36,366 nucleotides of DNA from Rhodospirillum sp. UBA1311 (GTDB lineage: Bacteria; Pseudomonadota; Alphaproteobacteria; Rhodospirillales; Rhodospirillaceae): positions 1-36,366 of the forward strand of contig DBTR01000092.1 in NCBI GenBank assembly GCA_002307145.1, given 5' to 3'. Shown piece after piece: positions 16,036 to 23,691 of this stretch. The number at the start of each line of letters is the position of its first letter. Within the stretch, counting starts at the first letter, position 1. The notes beneath the pieces are model-generated. The model saw only the letters and a list, made by a program, of their open reading frames with translations. It made no database searches and was not told the origin of the DNA. The translations under genes were made by a program, and so were the position numbers.

Positions 16036-17119
16036 AACCCAGCACCTTCAAAGCATCGGGGGAAAACCGCGCGCCCACCGCCGAGCGCATCGCCGCCACC
16101 GGCACCGCGAGCAGCAAGTCGCCCTGCGCGTGGCCCTGGATCCGGTCGATGCCGCCGTGCAGCAGCTTGGCGTCGGGGGCGAGGGCGAGGACGCTCGCGA
16201 GCGAGACGCCGCCGGGATGAGTCTCGCCGGTGAAGCGCAGCGCCAGCACCGCGTGGCCGCCGTGCTTGGGCGGTTCGGGCAGCAGCCGCGCCGCGAGATC
16301 GGCGGGCAGGCCGTGCTGCATCGGCCGCAGCAGCGCGCGGGTGGCGTCGCCCTGGGGCGATCCGAACACCTGCCAGACCTCGCCTTGCTCGACGATCCTG
16401 CCGCCGTCCAGAACCAGGACCTCGTCGCAGATCGCGCGGATCACCGCCATGTCGTGGGTGATCAGCACCACCGTCAAACCGAGCTTGGCGTTGATGTCGC
16501 GCAACAGGTCGAGGATCGAATGGGTCGTCTCGGGGTCGAGGGCCGAGGTCGCCTCGTCGCACAGCAGGATTTCCGGATTGTGGACCAGCGCGCGGGCGAT
16601 GCCGACGCGCTGCTTCTGCCCGCCCGAGAGCTTGGAGGGGTAGACGTCGGCCTTGTCGGCCAGCCCGACGAGGTCGAGCAGGTCCTCGACCCGACGCCGC
16701 ACCTCGGGCGCGGGCACGCCCGCCACCTTGAGCGGCAAACCCACGTTTTCCCGCACCGTCTTGGCCGAGAGCAGGTTGAAGTGCTGGAAAATCATGCCGA
16801 TGCGGCGGCGCAGGGCGACGAGGTCGGGCTCGGCGAGCGCGCCGACGTCGATGTCGTCGACGAGAACCCGCCCGGCGCTCGGGCGTTCGAGCATGTTGAT
16901 CGCCCGCAGCAACGTCGACTTGCCCGCGCCGGACCGCCCGATGATGCCGAAAATGCCGCCGCGCCGGATTTCGAACGATACTTCGTGCAGCGCCTGCACG
17001 CCGCCCGGATAGATCTTCTGGATGCGCTCGAAGACGATATGGTTCAACGCCGGTTCCGGGTCTTCCTGGATGGGCGTCCGAAGCCTGTCATCTCGCGCGA
17101 TCGCGCTTTTCCACAGCAT
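16016..17119 (-). CDS. metN: MetN, methionine ABC transporter ATP-binding protein
   Basis: This 367-residue ATPase has Walker A GRSGAGKST (61-69), Q-loop FQHFNLLSAKT, signature LSGGQ (164-168), Walker B ILLCDEATSALD (184-195) and a switch His in ITHDM. A C-terminal NIL domain (about 285-367) binds methionine in E. coli MetN and shuts down transport when the cell is replete. GGGAGG stands 5 bases before the ATG. The N-terminus carries some 25 extra residues before the usual start NHIVFERIQKIY. Confidence 0.94.
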   Translation of the reverse strand: MLWKSAIARDDRLRTPIQEDPEPALNHIVFERIQKIYPGGVQALHEVSFEIRRGGIFGIIGRSGAGKSTLLRAINMLERPSAGRVLVDDIDVGALAEPDLVALRRRIGMIFQHFNLLSAKTVRENVGLPLKVAGVPAPEVRRRVEDLLDLVGLADKADVYPSKLSGGQKQRVGIARALVHNPEILLCDEATSALDPETTHSILDLLRDINAKLGLTVVLITHDMAVIRAICDEVLVLDGGRIVEQGEVWQVFGSPQGDATRALLRPMQHGLPADLAARLLPEPPKHGGHAVLALRFTGETHPGGVSLASVLALAPDAKLLHGGIDRIQGHAQGDLLLAVPVAAMRSAVGARFSPDALKVLGYVANDV

Positions 17120-17174
17120 GGTGAGCCTCCCGTGGGGCGAACGGAACGGCGGCGGATGCCGCCGCCAATCGGAT

Positions 17175-17984
17175 TCAGAACACCGGAACGATGACGCCCT
17201 GAAGATTGGCCTCGATGTAGGCGCGCACCTCGGGCGACTGGAACGACTTCACCAGCAGCGGCACCCACGGCGCGTCCTTGTCCTGCTCGCGCACGGCGAT
17301 GATGTTGACGTTGGGATTGCCCTCGGTCTTTTCCTGCGCGATGCCGTCGCGTGCCGCGTTGAGCCCGACCTGGGAGCCGAAGCTCGAAATCACCGCCGCC
17401 GCATCGACGTCCTGGTACGAGCGCGCCAACACCACCGACTTCGCCTCGACGATCTCGATCTTGCGCGGATTGTCCTTCACGTCCTTGAGGCCGGCGGTCT
17501 CGTTGTAGGAGTCGAAGCCGTCGCGCAGGGTGATCAGCCCGGCGTCGCGCAGCACGATCAGGGCGCGGCTTTCGTTGCTCGGATCGTCCGGCACGCCGAC
17601 CTTGGCGCCCACCGGCAGTTCCTCAAGCGACTTGTACTTTTTCGAATAGAACGCGAGCGGCGAAAGATAGGTGTTGCCGACCACCGCGAGCTTGTAGCCG
17701 CGCTGCTTCACCTGGTCGCGATAGAACGGCACGTGCTGGAAGGCGTTGGCCTGGATCTCGCCGGTGTTGAGGGCTTCGTTGGGACTCAAGGTCCCGGCGA
17801 ACACCACCGGCTCGATTTCGAGGCCGTAGGTCCTGCCGACCTTCGACGCCACCTCCCACATGTCCTCGCCGATGCCGCCCCGGATCCCGACCTTGAGATG
17901 CACCGGATCGGCGGCCTGCGCCAGGCCCGCGAACGTCGCCGCGACCGCCAAACCCACCACGAAACCCCAGAAAGTCCGCTTCAT
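17175..17984 (-). CDS. metQ: MetQ, methionine-binding protein
   Basis: This 269-residue NLPA-family binding protein has a signal peptide ending AGLAQA-AD and mature start PVHLKVGI. Family marks include NEALNTGEIQANAFQHVPF, PDDPSNESRAL and the end ANLQGVIVPVF. Unlike E. coli MetQ it has no lipobox cysteine, so it is likely a free periplasmic protein. Two ATGs are near: GGAG sits 7 bases before the one at 17984 but only 1 base before 17990, so 17984 is the start. It is the first gene of metQ-metN-metI-methyltransferase-cupin. Confidence 0.93.
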   Translation of the reverse strand: MKRTFWGFVVGLAVAATFAGLAQAADPVHLKVGIRGGIGEDMWEVASKVGRTYGLEIEPVVFAGTLSPNEALNTGEIQANAFQHVPFYRDQVKQRGYKLAVVGNTYLSPLAFYSKKYKSLEELPVGAKVGVPDDPSNESRALIVLRDAGLITLRDGFDSYNETAGLKDVKDNPRKIEIVEAKSVVLARSYQDVDAAAVISSFGSQVGLNAARDGIAQEKTEGNPNVNIIAVREQDKDAPWVPLLVKSFQSPEVRAYIEANLQGVIVPVF

Positions 17985-18407
17985 ACCCATTCTCCAATTT
18001 TCCGATGACCGTCTCGCGCGCCGCCCCCGCTCGTCGTCGAGCGGGTCTCGGGCACGTTCAAAACCTTGAAGGGGAACCGCACCGACATCGGAACGAAGGG
18101 GTCTGGACAAGCGGCATTTCGATCTCCTGGGCAACCATCGGTCCGATTAGGCGGGACAATTCCAATATGGTCAAGTTATTTTATTTTAATTACATTCTAT
18201 TACTGTTTATTTGAAATCTATGATTTTCATATGGATATTCCGGAATAGCGGATTCCATGCGCCTGCCGTCTCGGACGTCGTCGCGGGAATTCCACGCCAA
18301 TCATCAAAATTATGTGTGATATTTTTTCGTTTCCAATTTTTTCATGTACTTTATTCCGAGGCAGTGCTATCCGGGATTCCGATGCCGCCGAATCCGAGGA
18401 TACCGTC
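17985..18407. other. Divergent intergenic region between metQ and the FAD oxidase
   Basis: This gap of 423 bases holds the metQ leader and promoter on the left and an AT-rich stretch (18171-18350) on the right that must carry the plus-strand promoter for the oxidase. A palindrome TTCCGGAA lies near 18240 inside the repeat-like GGATATTCCGGAATAGCGG. No gene is visible. Confidence 0.45.
18146..18174 (-). promoter_or_regulatory. Candidate promoter of the metQ operon
   Basis: On the minus strand TTGACC (18169-18174) and CCTAAT (18146-18151) are spaced by 17 bases, which would give a leader of about 155 nt before metQ. I looked for SAM or other riboswitch cores in that leader and found none. Confidence 0.4.
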
Positions 18408-19862
18408 ATGCCGATTTCATCAGCCCGCCCGCGCCCCGCCCCCGACCCGCTGCTCGCGGCGCTCCAGGCGATCGTCGGCGAAGCCCATGCCATCCCCGGC
18501 GACGCGGCCGGGGATGCGCTCGTCGACCAGCTTCGCCGCTATGTCGGCCAGGCGCGGGCGGTGGTCCGCCCCGCGACCACCGCCGAGGTCGCGGAGGTGG
18601 TGCGGCTGCTCGTCGCCGAGGGCGTGCCGATCGTGCCCCAGGGGGGCAACACCGGCCTGATGGGCGGCGCGACTCCCGATGCCGAGGGCGCCGCCGTCGT
18701 CCTTTCCTTCGCCCGCCTCAACCGGATCCGCGCCATCGACCTCGACAACGACACGATCACCGTGGAGGCGGGCGCGATCCTCTCGGTGGTGCAGGATGCC
18801 GCGCGCGACGCCAACCGCCTGTTTCCGTTGAGCCTCCCCTCGCAGGGGAGCTGCACCATCGGCGGCAACCTCGCGACCAACGCGGGCGGCACCCAGGTCC
18901 TACGGTTCGGCAACACCCGCGCCCTGACTTTGGGGATCGAGGTCGTCACCGCCGAGGGCGAGGTCTGGGACGGCCTGCGTGGCTTGCGCAAGGACAACGC
19001 CGGATACGACCTGCGCGACCTGTTCATCGGCGCGGAAGGCACCCTCGGCATCATCACCGCCGCGACGCTCCGCCTTCTTCCGCTCCCCGCCGCGCAGGTC
19101 ACCGCCTTCCTCGAAGTCGAGGGAATCGAGTCCGCGATCGCCCTGCTTCGCCGCGCGCGCAAGGATTTCGGGGCGTCGCTGACCACCTTCGAGATCATTT
19201 CCGACGCGACCTACCGCCTCGTCGCAGCGCGGGTGCCGGAGCGCCGCCTGCCGTTCCCGCCGGGCGCGGCGAGCGACCGCTGGTACGTGCTGATCGAGAT
19301 CTTCGACGACGAAAGCGAGGAACATGCCCGAGCCGCGCTTGAGCGCATCCTCGGCGACGCAATCGCTGCGGGCGAGGTCGCCGATGCGTTGATCGCCGCC
19401 AGCATCGCCCAGAGCCGGACGTTCTGGGACCTGCGCGAACACGGCCTCGGCGAAGCGCAGAAGCGCGACGGCTGGAACGCCAAGCACGACCTTTCGCTGC
19501 CGATTTCCCGCATCGCCGACTTCATCCGCGAAACCGGCGACGCCCTCCGCGCAGCCTTCCCCGGCGTGCGGATTCTCGTCCACGGCCACGCGGGCGACGG
19601 CAACCTGCACTACCACATCGCCAAGCCCGAGGGCGCACCCGAGAGCTACTGGGCCACCCACGAAACCGGCATCCGGACGCTCGTCCACGACGCCACGGTG
19701 GCGCGCGGCGGCTCGATCTGCGCCGAACACGGCGTCGGCCAGCTCAAGGTCCACGCCCTCGCCCACTACAAAACCCCGGTGGAACTCGCGCTGATGCGCC
19801 GCATCAAGGCCGCGCTCGACCCGCAGGGCCTTTTCAACCCGGGCAAGGTCTTGTCCTCCTGA
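18408..19862 (+). CDS. FAD-linked 2-hydroxyacid dehydrogenase (GlcD/D-LDH family)
   Basis: This is a 484-residue flavoprotein with an N-terminal PCMH-type FAD domain (VPQGGNTGLMGGATPD, then SQGSCTIGGNLATNAGG, KDNAGYDLRDLFIGAEGTLGI) and a C-terminal FAD-oxidase domain with HGHAGDGNLHYHI and CAEHGVGQLK, the metal/substrate histidines of this family. It would oxidise a D-2-hydroxy acid to the 2-oxo acid, feeding electrons to an acceptor. Candidates include D-lactate, glycolate, 2-hydroxyglutarate or, given its neighbours, 4-methylthio-2-hydroxybutyrate (an inference). The ATG at 18408 has GAGGA 7 bases upstream. It starts a plus-strand run with the aminotransferase gene 2 bases after it. Confidence 0.85.
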   Translation: MPISSARPRPAPDPLLAALQAIVGEAHAIPGDAAGDALVDQLRRYVGQARAVVRPATTAEVAEVVRLLVAEGVPIVPQGGNTGLMGGATPDAEGAAVVLSFARLNRIRAIDLDNDTITVEAGAILSVVQDAARDANRLFPLSLPSQGSCTIGGNLATNAGGTQVLRFGNTRALTLGIEVVTAEGEVWDGLRGLRKDNAGYDLRDLFIGAEGTLGIITAATLRLLPLPAAQVTAFLEVEGIESAIALLRRARKDFGASLTTFEIISDATYRLVAARVPERRLPFPPGAASDRWYVLIEIFDDESEEHARAALERILGDAIAAGEVADALIAASIAQSRTFWDLREHGLGEAQKRDGWNAKHDLSLPISRIADFIRETGDALRAAFPGVRILVHGHAGDGNLHYHIAKPEGAPESYWATHETGIRTLVHDATVARGGSICAEHGVGQLKVHALAHYKTPVELALMRRIKAALDPQGLFNPGKVLSS

Positions 19863-19864
19863 AC

Positions 19865-21127
19865 ATGGTGAACCCGATGACCGCACTCCGCCTGTCCGCG
19901 CGCGTCCGCCGCGTCAAGCTCTCGCCCAATGCCGCCGCAAACCAGCGCGCCGCCGATTTGCGGGCCGCGGGCCGCGACATCATCAATCTCACCATCGGCG
20001 AGCCCGACTTCGACACCCCCGCCCACATCGTCGCCGCCGCGCTCGCCGCCGCCCAGGCGGGCGACACCCGCTATCCGCCGACCAACGGCACGCCCGCGTT
20101 GCGCCAAGCGATCGCCGACACCCTGCTGCGCAACGACGGCCTCGCCTACGCACCCGGCGAAATCCTGGTGTCGAACGGCGCCAAGCACGTCGCCACCAAC
20201 GCCCTCGCCGCGACCCTCGACCCAGGCGACGAGGTGATCATCCCCGCGCCCTTCTGGCCGTCGTTCCCCGACATGGTCCTGATCAACGACGGCGTTCCGG
20301 TGATCGTGCCGACCGAGGCCGCCTCCGGCTTCAAGCTCTCGCCCGAGGTCCTCGCCGCCGCGATCACCCCGGCGACCCGCTGGCTGATCCTCAATGCGCC
20401 GTGCAATCCTTCTGGCGCGGACTACTCCGAGGCCGAGCTTGAAGCCCTGGCCGAGGTCCTGCGCACCCACCCCGATGTCCTGGTGCTGCTCGACGCGGTC
20501 TACGAGCAGATCCGCTTCACCGCCACGCCCGCGCCGCACCTGCTGCGGATCGCGCCCGACCTGCGCGACCGCGTCCTCGTCGTCAGCGGCGTGTCGAAGA
20601 CCTACGCGATGACCGGCTGGCGGATCGGCTACGGCGCGGGTCCGGCGGACCTGATTCGGGCGATGACCAACGTCCAGTCCCAATACACCGCCGGGGCCTC
20701 CACCGTCGGCCAGGCCGCCGCGCTTGCCGCGCTCACCGGCGACCAGGGCTTCGTCGCGACCGCGCGCGCCGCCTACGCCGAGCGCCGGAGGGTGGTGAGC
20801 GAAGGCCTCGCGGCGATCCCCGGCGTCGACGTCGTGGTGCCGGAAGGCACGTTCTTCATCTACCCCGGCTGCGGCGGACTGCTCGGGAGCATCCGCCCCG
20901 ACGGCCGCACCATCGAGACCGACTCGGATTTCACCGAATACCTCCTGGAGGACGCAGGAGTCGCCGCAATGCCGGGGGCGACGTTCGGGCTGTCGCCGTT
21001 TTTCCGGCTGTCGTTCGCGACCGACACCGCCACCGTGGCTGCGGCGGTCGCGCGGATCGCCGATGCCGTCGCCGCGCTTCGCCCCGCCGCAGGCGAACGC
21101 CCGGCCTTGACATCCGCCACCGCCTAG
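19865..21127 (+). CDS. Class I pyridoxal-phosphate aminotransferase (AspC-like)
   Basis: This 420-residue fold-type I aminotransferase has NLTIGEPDFDTP near the N-terminus, YPPTNGTPALRQAI, the NPSG motif at 181-184, Asp210-x-x-Tyr213, PLP lysine K245 in SGVSKTYAMTGWRIGY, and a C-terminal substrate-carboxylate Arg in SPFFRLSFA. It looks like the aspartate/aromatic aminotransferase subgroup Ib. The exact amino donor is not readable. It begins 2 bases after the hydroxyacid dehydrogenase stops, so the two probably act in sequence: hydroxy acid to oxo acid to amino acid, or the reverse. Confidence 0.85.
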   Translation: MVNPMTALRLSARVRRVKLSPNAAANQRAADLRAAGRDIINLTIGEPDFDTPAHIVAAALAAAQAGDTRYPPTNGTPALRQAIADTLLRNDGLAYAPGEILVSNGAKHVATNALAATLDPGDEVIIPAPFWPSFPDMVLINDGVPVIVPTEAASGFKLSPEVLAAAITPATRWLILNAPCNPSGADYSEAELEALAEVLRTHPDVLVLLDAVYEQIRFTATPAPHLLRIAPDLRDRVLVVSGVSKTYAMTGWRIGYGAGPADLIRAMTNVQSQYTAGASTVGQAAALAALTGDQGFVATARAAYAERRRVVSEGLAAIPGVDVVVPEGTFFIYPGCGGLLGSIRPDGRTIETDSDFTEYLLEDAGVAAMPGATFGLSPFFRLSFATDTATVAAAVARIADAVAALRPAAGERPALTSATA

Positions 21128-21174
21128 GAGGAGAGATATGTGTGTTTGGTTCGGCCTGGCCCCCCATCGAAGGG

Positions 21175-21228
21175 CCCGCGGGATTTGAGGAAGCAGCTTG
21201 CTACCGCGTGAACAAGAGCTAAAGCGCC
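21175..21228 (+). ncRNA. SAM-II riboswitch
   Basis: The segment has the SAM-II pseudoknot core. A P1 arm CGCGG (21177-21181) leads into GATTTGA. An L1/P2 region contains GCTTGC. The closing P1 arm CCGCG (21204-21208) is followed by TGAA, AAGAGC and the diagnostic GCTAAAG near 21218-21224. This is the alphaproteobacterial SAM-II arrangement, known upstream of methionine genes and turning them off when SAM is abundant. It stands 118 bases before the metB start codon, which fits. Identification is by eye against the remembered consensus. Confidence 0.8.
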
Positions 21229-21230
21229 AC

Positions 21231-21277
21231 AGAGCTTTCCGCGATGTGGTCCCCGAAGACCGTGCGTGGAAGGCTCT
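21231..21277 (+). terminator. Hairpin in the metB leader, possible riboswitch expression platform
   Basis: AGAGCTTTCC (21231-21240) pairs with GGAAGGCTCT (21268-21277) with one G-U, and an inner GGTC/GACC strengthens it; a short T3 follows. AAAGC of the SAM-II core (21221-21225) could instead pair with GCTTT (21234-21238), so ligand binding may free the 5' arm to form this hairpin. The weak U-tract makes the terminator role uncertain. Confidence 0.4.
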
Positions 21278-21345
21278 TTGCGTATGCAAGCCATCTCTCC
21301 ATGGATTTCCGGGCGGCCACCGCACCACCAGGAGTCCTTGAGAGA

Positions 21346-22512
21346 ATGACCACTTCCCGTTCGCCCCGCACCATCGCCGCCCGCGCGGGCGTCGACGCCG
21401 ACACCGCGTTCGGCGCGATCACGCCGTCCCTCGTCACCTCGTCGAACTTCTCGTTCGCGGGCTTCAACGCCAAGCGCACCTACGACTACACCCGCAGCGG
21501 CAACCCGACCCGCGACACCCTCGGCCATGCCATCGCCGCCCTCGAAAACGGCTTCGACGCGGTGATCACCTCGACCGGGATTTCCGCCCTCGACCTCGCG
21601 TTCAGCGTCGCGAACGCCGGCGACCTGATCCTCGCGCCGCACGACTGTTACGGCGGCACCTACCGCCTGCTCCGCACCCGCGCGGAAAAGGGCCACTTCC
21701 GCGTCAAGTTCGCCGATCTCACCGACGCCGCCAACCTCGACGCCGCCTTCGCCGAGCCGCCGCGTCTGGTGTTGATCGAAACCCCGAGCAACCCGCTCCT
21801 GCGCATCACCGACGTACGCGCGGTGGCGGAGCGCGCCCACGCGGCGGGTGCGCTGGTGGTCGCCGACAACACCTTCCTCTCGCCGGTGCTGCAACGCCCG
21901 CTCGAACTCGGCGCGGACGTCGTTGTCCACTCCACCACCAAGTACCTCAACGGTCACTCCGACGTCGTCGGCGGCGCGGTGGTTTCGAAGACCCAGGCCC
22001 TGTACGAGGCTTACGCCGCATACGCCAACGCCACCGGCGTCACCGGCGCGCCGTTCGACAGCTGGCTGGTGCTGCGCGGCCTGCGCACCCTCGACCTGCG
22101 CGTCAAGGCGCAGACCGAAACCGCCGCCGCCGTCGCCGCCTTCCTCGACGCCCGCCCCGAAGTCGCGCAGGTATTCTACCCCGGTCTCGCGAGCCACCCC
22201 GGCCACGCGATCGCGGCACGCCAGCAGACCGGCTTCGGCGCAATGCTGAGCTTCGAGCTTGCCGACGCATCCGCCGCCGAGCCGTTCGTCACCGCCCTCA
22301 CCCGCGACCACGGCATTTTCAGCCTTGCGGAATCCCTGGGTGGCTTCGAAAGCCTGATCGCCCACCCCGCCACCATGACCCACGCGTCGATGGACCCGGA
22401 GGCCCGCAAGACCGCCGGAATCACCGACGGCCTGCTGCGGGTCTCGGTCGGCCTTGAGGATACCGCGGAAATTCTCGCCGCCCTCGAAGACGGCTTCGCC
22501 CGCCTCCGTTAA
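21346..22512 (+). CDS. metB: MetB, cystathionine gamma-synthase
   Basis: This is a 388-residue trans-sulfuration enzyme that, with PLP, joins an activated homoserine and cysteine to cystathionine in methionine biosynthesis. The sequence tracks E. coli MetB closely: DYTRSGNPTRDTL, the PHDCYGGTYRLL stretch, VVADNTFLSPVLQRPLELGA, PLP lysine K199 in HSTTKYLNGHSDVV and the C-terminal SLAESLGGFESLIAHPATMTH. Many alphaproteobacteria use direct sulfhydrylation (MetZ) instead, so a MetB-like sequence is notable; sulfhydrylase or gamma-lyase activity cannot be excluded. The ATG at 21346 lies after the SAM-II leader. The upstream in-frame ATG at 21244 falls inside the leader hairpin and is rejected. Confidence 0.88.
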   Translation: MTTSRSPRTIAARAGVDADTAFGAITPSLVTSSNFSFAGFNAKRTYDYTRSGNPTRDTLGHAIAALENGFDAVITSTGISALDLAFSVANAGDLILAPHDCYGGTYRLLRTRAEKGHFRVKFADLTDAANLDAAFAEPPRLVLIETPSNPLLRITDVRAVAERAHAAGALVVADNTFLSPVLQRPLELGADVVVHSTTKYLNGHSDVVGGAVVSKTQALYEAYAAYANATGVTGAPFDSWLVLRGLRTLDLRVKAQTETAAAVAAFLDARPEVAQVFYPGLASHPGHAIAARQQTGFGAMLSFELADASAAEPFVTALTRDHGIFSLAESLGGFESLIAHPATMTHASMDPEARKTAGITDGLLRVSVGLEDTAEILAALEDGFARLR

Positions 22513-22538
22513 CCCGCGCACAGGACGTCGATTTCGCC

Positions 22539-23690
22539 ATGAAAGCTCTCAACCCCGGCATCGCCGGCCTCGGAACCACGATTTTCGAAACCATGAGTCG
22601 GCTGGCGACCGAGCACGGCGCCGTCAATCTCGGCCAGGGTTTTCCGGAAGGCCTGGAACCGCCGGGGTTGGTGGCAGCGGCGATTTCGGCGTTCGCGAGC
22701 GTGGGCAACCAATATCCGCCGATGCCCGGACTGCCGGCCCTGCGCCGGGCAGCGGCGGAGCACGACAGCCGATTCTACGGGCTCGATCTCGACTGGCGGA
22801 CCGAAGTCCTGGTCACTTCGGGCGCGACCGAGGCCCTGGCGGCAACGTTTCTCGCCCTGATCGAACCCGGCGACGAGGTGATCGTTCTGGAGCCCGCCTA
22901 CGATTCCTATCTGCCGATGATCCGCCGCGCCGGAGGCGTTCCCCGGATCGTGCGGCTCGCCGCGCCCGCATGGTCGTTGCCGCGCCGGGAACTGGCGGCG
23001 GCGTTCGGCCCGCGCACCAAGTTCCTGCTGCTCAACTCGCCGCACAACCCGCTCGGCAAGGTGTTCACCGATGACGAACTCGGCTTCGTCGCGGAATTGC
23101 TCGCCCGCCACGACGCCTATGCGGTCTGCGACGAGGTCTACGAACACATCGTCCTCGACGGAACGCACCGGCCGCTGATGACTTTTCCGGGAATGCGCGA
23201 CCGCTGCATCCGGATCGGCTCGGCGGGCAAGACCTTTTCGGTCACCGGGTGGAAGGTCGGGATCGTCGCCGCGTGCCCGCGCCTCCTCGGCCCGGTGACC
23301 AAGGCGCACCAATACCTCGCCTTCAGCACGCCGCCCGCCCTGCAGGCCGCCGTGGCGGAAGGCCTCGGCTGGCCGAACGCCTACTTCACCGGCCTGGCCG
23401 ATACCCTGCGCCAGCGCAAGGCGCTGCTCTCCGAGGGCCTCGCCGAGGGCGGCTTCCGGGTGTTGCCGAGCGACGGCACCTATTTCATCGTCGCCGACTA
23501 CGCCACCTTGAGCGACCTGCCGCCGATGGAGTTCTGCGCATGGCTGGTGCGGGAAGCGGGGGTCGCGGCGGTGCCCTTGAGCGCGTTTTCCGAAACCCCG
23601 ACCGCCGACCCCCTGGTACGTTTCTGCTTCGCGAAAACCGAAGCCACCCTCGCCGAAGCCGCGCGCCGCCTGAAACCCCTGGCGTCGTAG
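22539..23690 (+). CDS. Methionine/kynurenine-type aminotransferase (YbdL-like)
   Basis: This 383-residue fold-type I aminotransferase begins with MSRLATEHGAVNLGQGFPEG, the signature of the YbdL/kynurenine aminotransferase/glutamine transaminase K group. It has NSPHNPLGKVF (N170), DEVYEH, PLP lysine K231 in GSAGKTFSVTGWKVG and the C-terminal PLVRFCFAK carboxylate-binding Arg. E. coli YbdL prefers methionine, giving 4-methylthio-2-oxobutyrate. Lying 26 bases after metB and thus probably in the same SAM-controlled transcript, a role in methionine salvage or turnover is likely. It converges on the DUF4153 gene; the two stop codons are 1 base apart. Confidence 0.86.
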   Translation: MKALNPGIAGLGTTIFETMSRLATEHGAVNLGQGFPEGLEPPGLVAAAISAFASVGNQYPPMPGLPALRRAAAEHDSRFYGLDLDWRTEVLVTSGATEALAATFLALIEPGDEVIVLEPAYDSYLPMIRRAGGVPRIVRLAAPAWSLPRRELAAAFGPRTKFLLLNSPHNPLGKVFTDDELGFVAELLARHDAYAVCDEVYEHIVLDGTHRPLMTFPGMRDRCIRIGSAGKTFSVTGWKVGIVAACPRLLGPVTKAHQYLAFSTPPALQAAVAEGLGWPNAYFTGLADTLRQRKALLSEGLAEGGFRVLPSDGTYFIVADYATLSDLPPMEFCAWLVREAGVAAVPLSAFSETPTADPLVRFCFAKTEATLAEAARRLKPLAS

Positions 23691-23691
23691 G

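Noticed and set aside
17985..18145. SAM riboswitch in the metQ leader
   Set aside because: No GCTAAA core of SAM-II and no SAM-I-type conserved boxes were visible on the minus strand.
21244..21345. Upstream ATG at 21244 as the metB start
   Set aside because: It adds 34 residues with no MetB similarity and lies within the riboswitch hairpin; the ATG at 21346 matches the family start.
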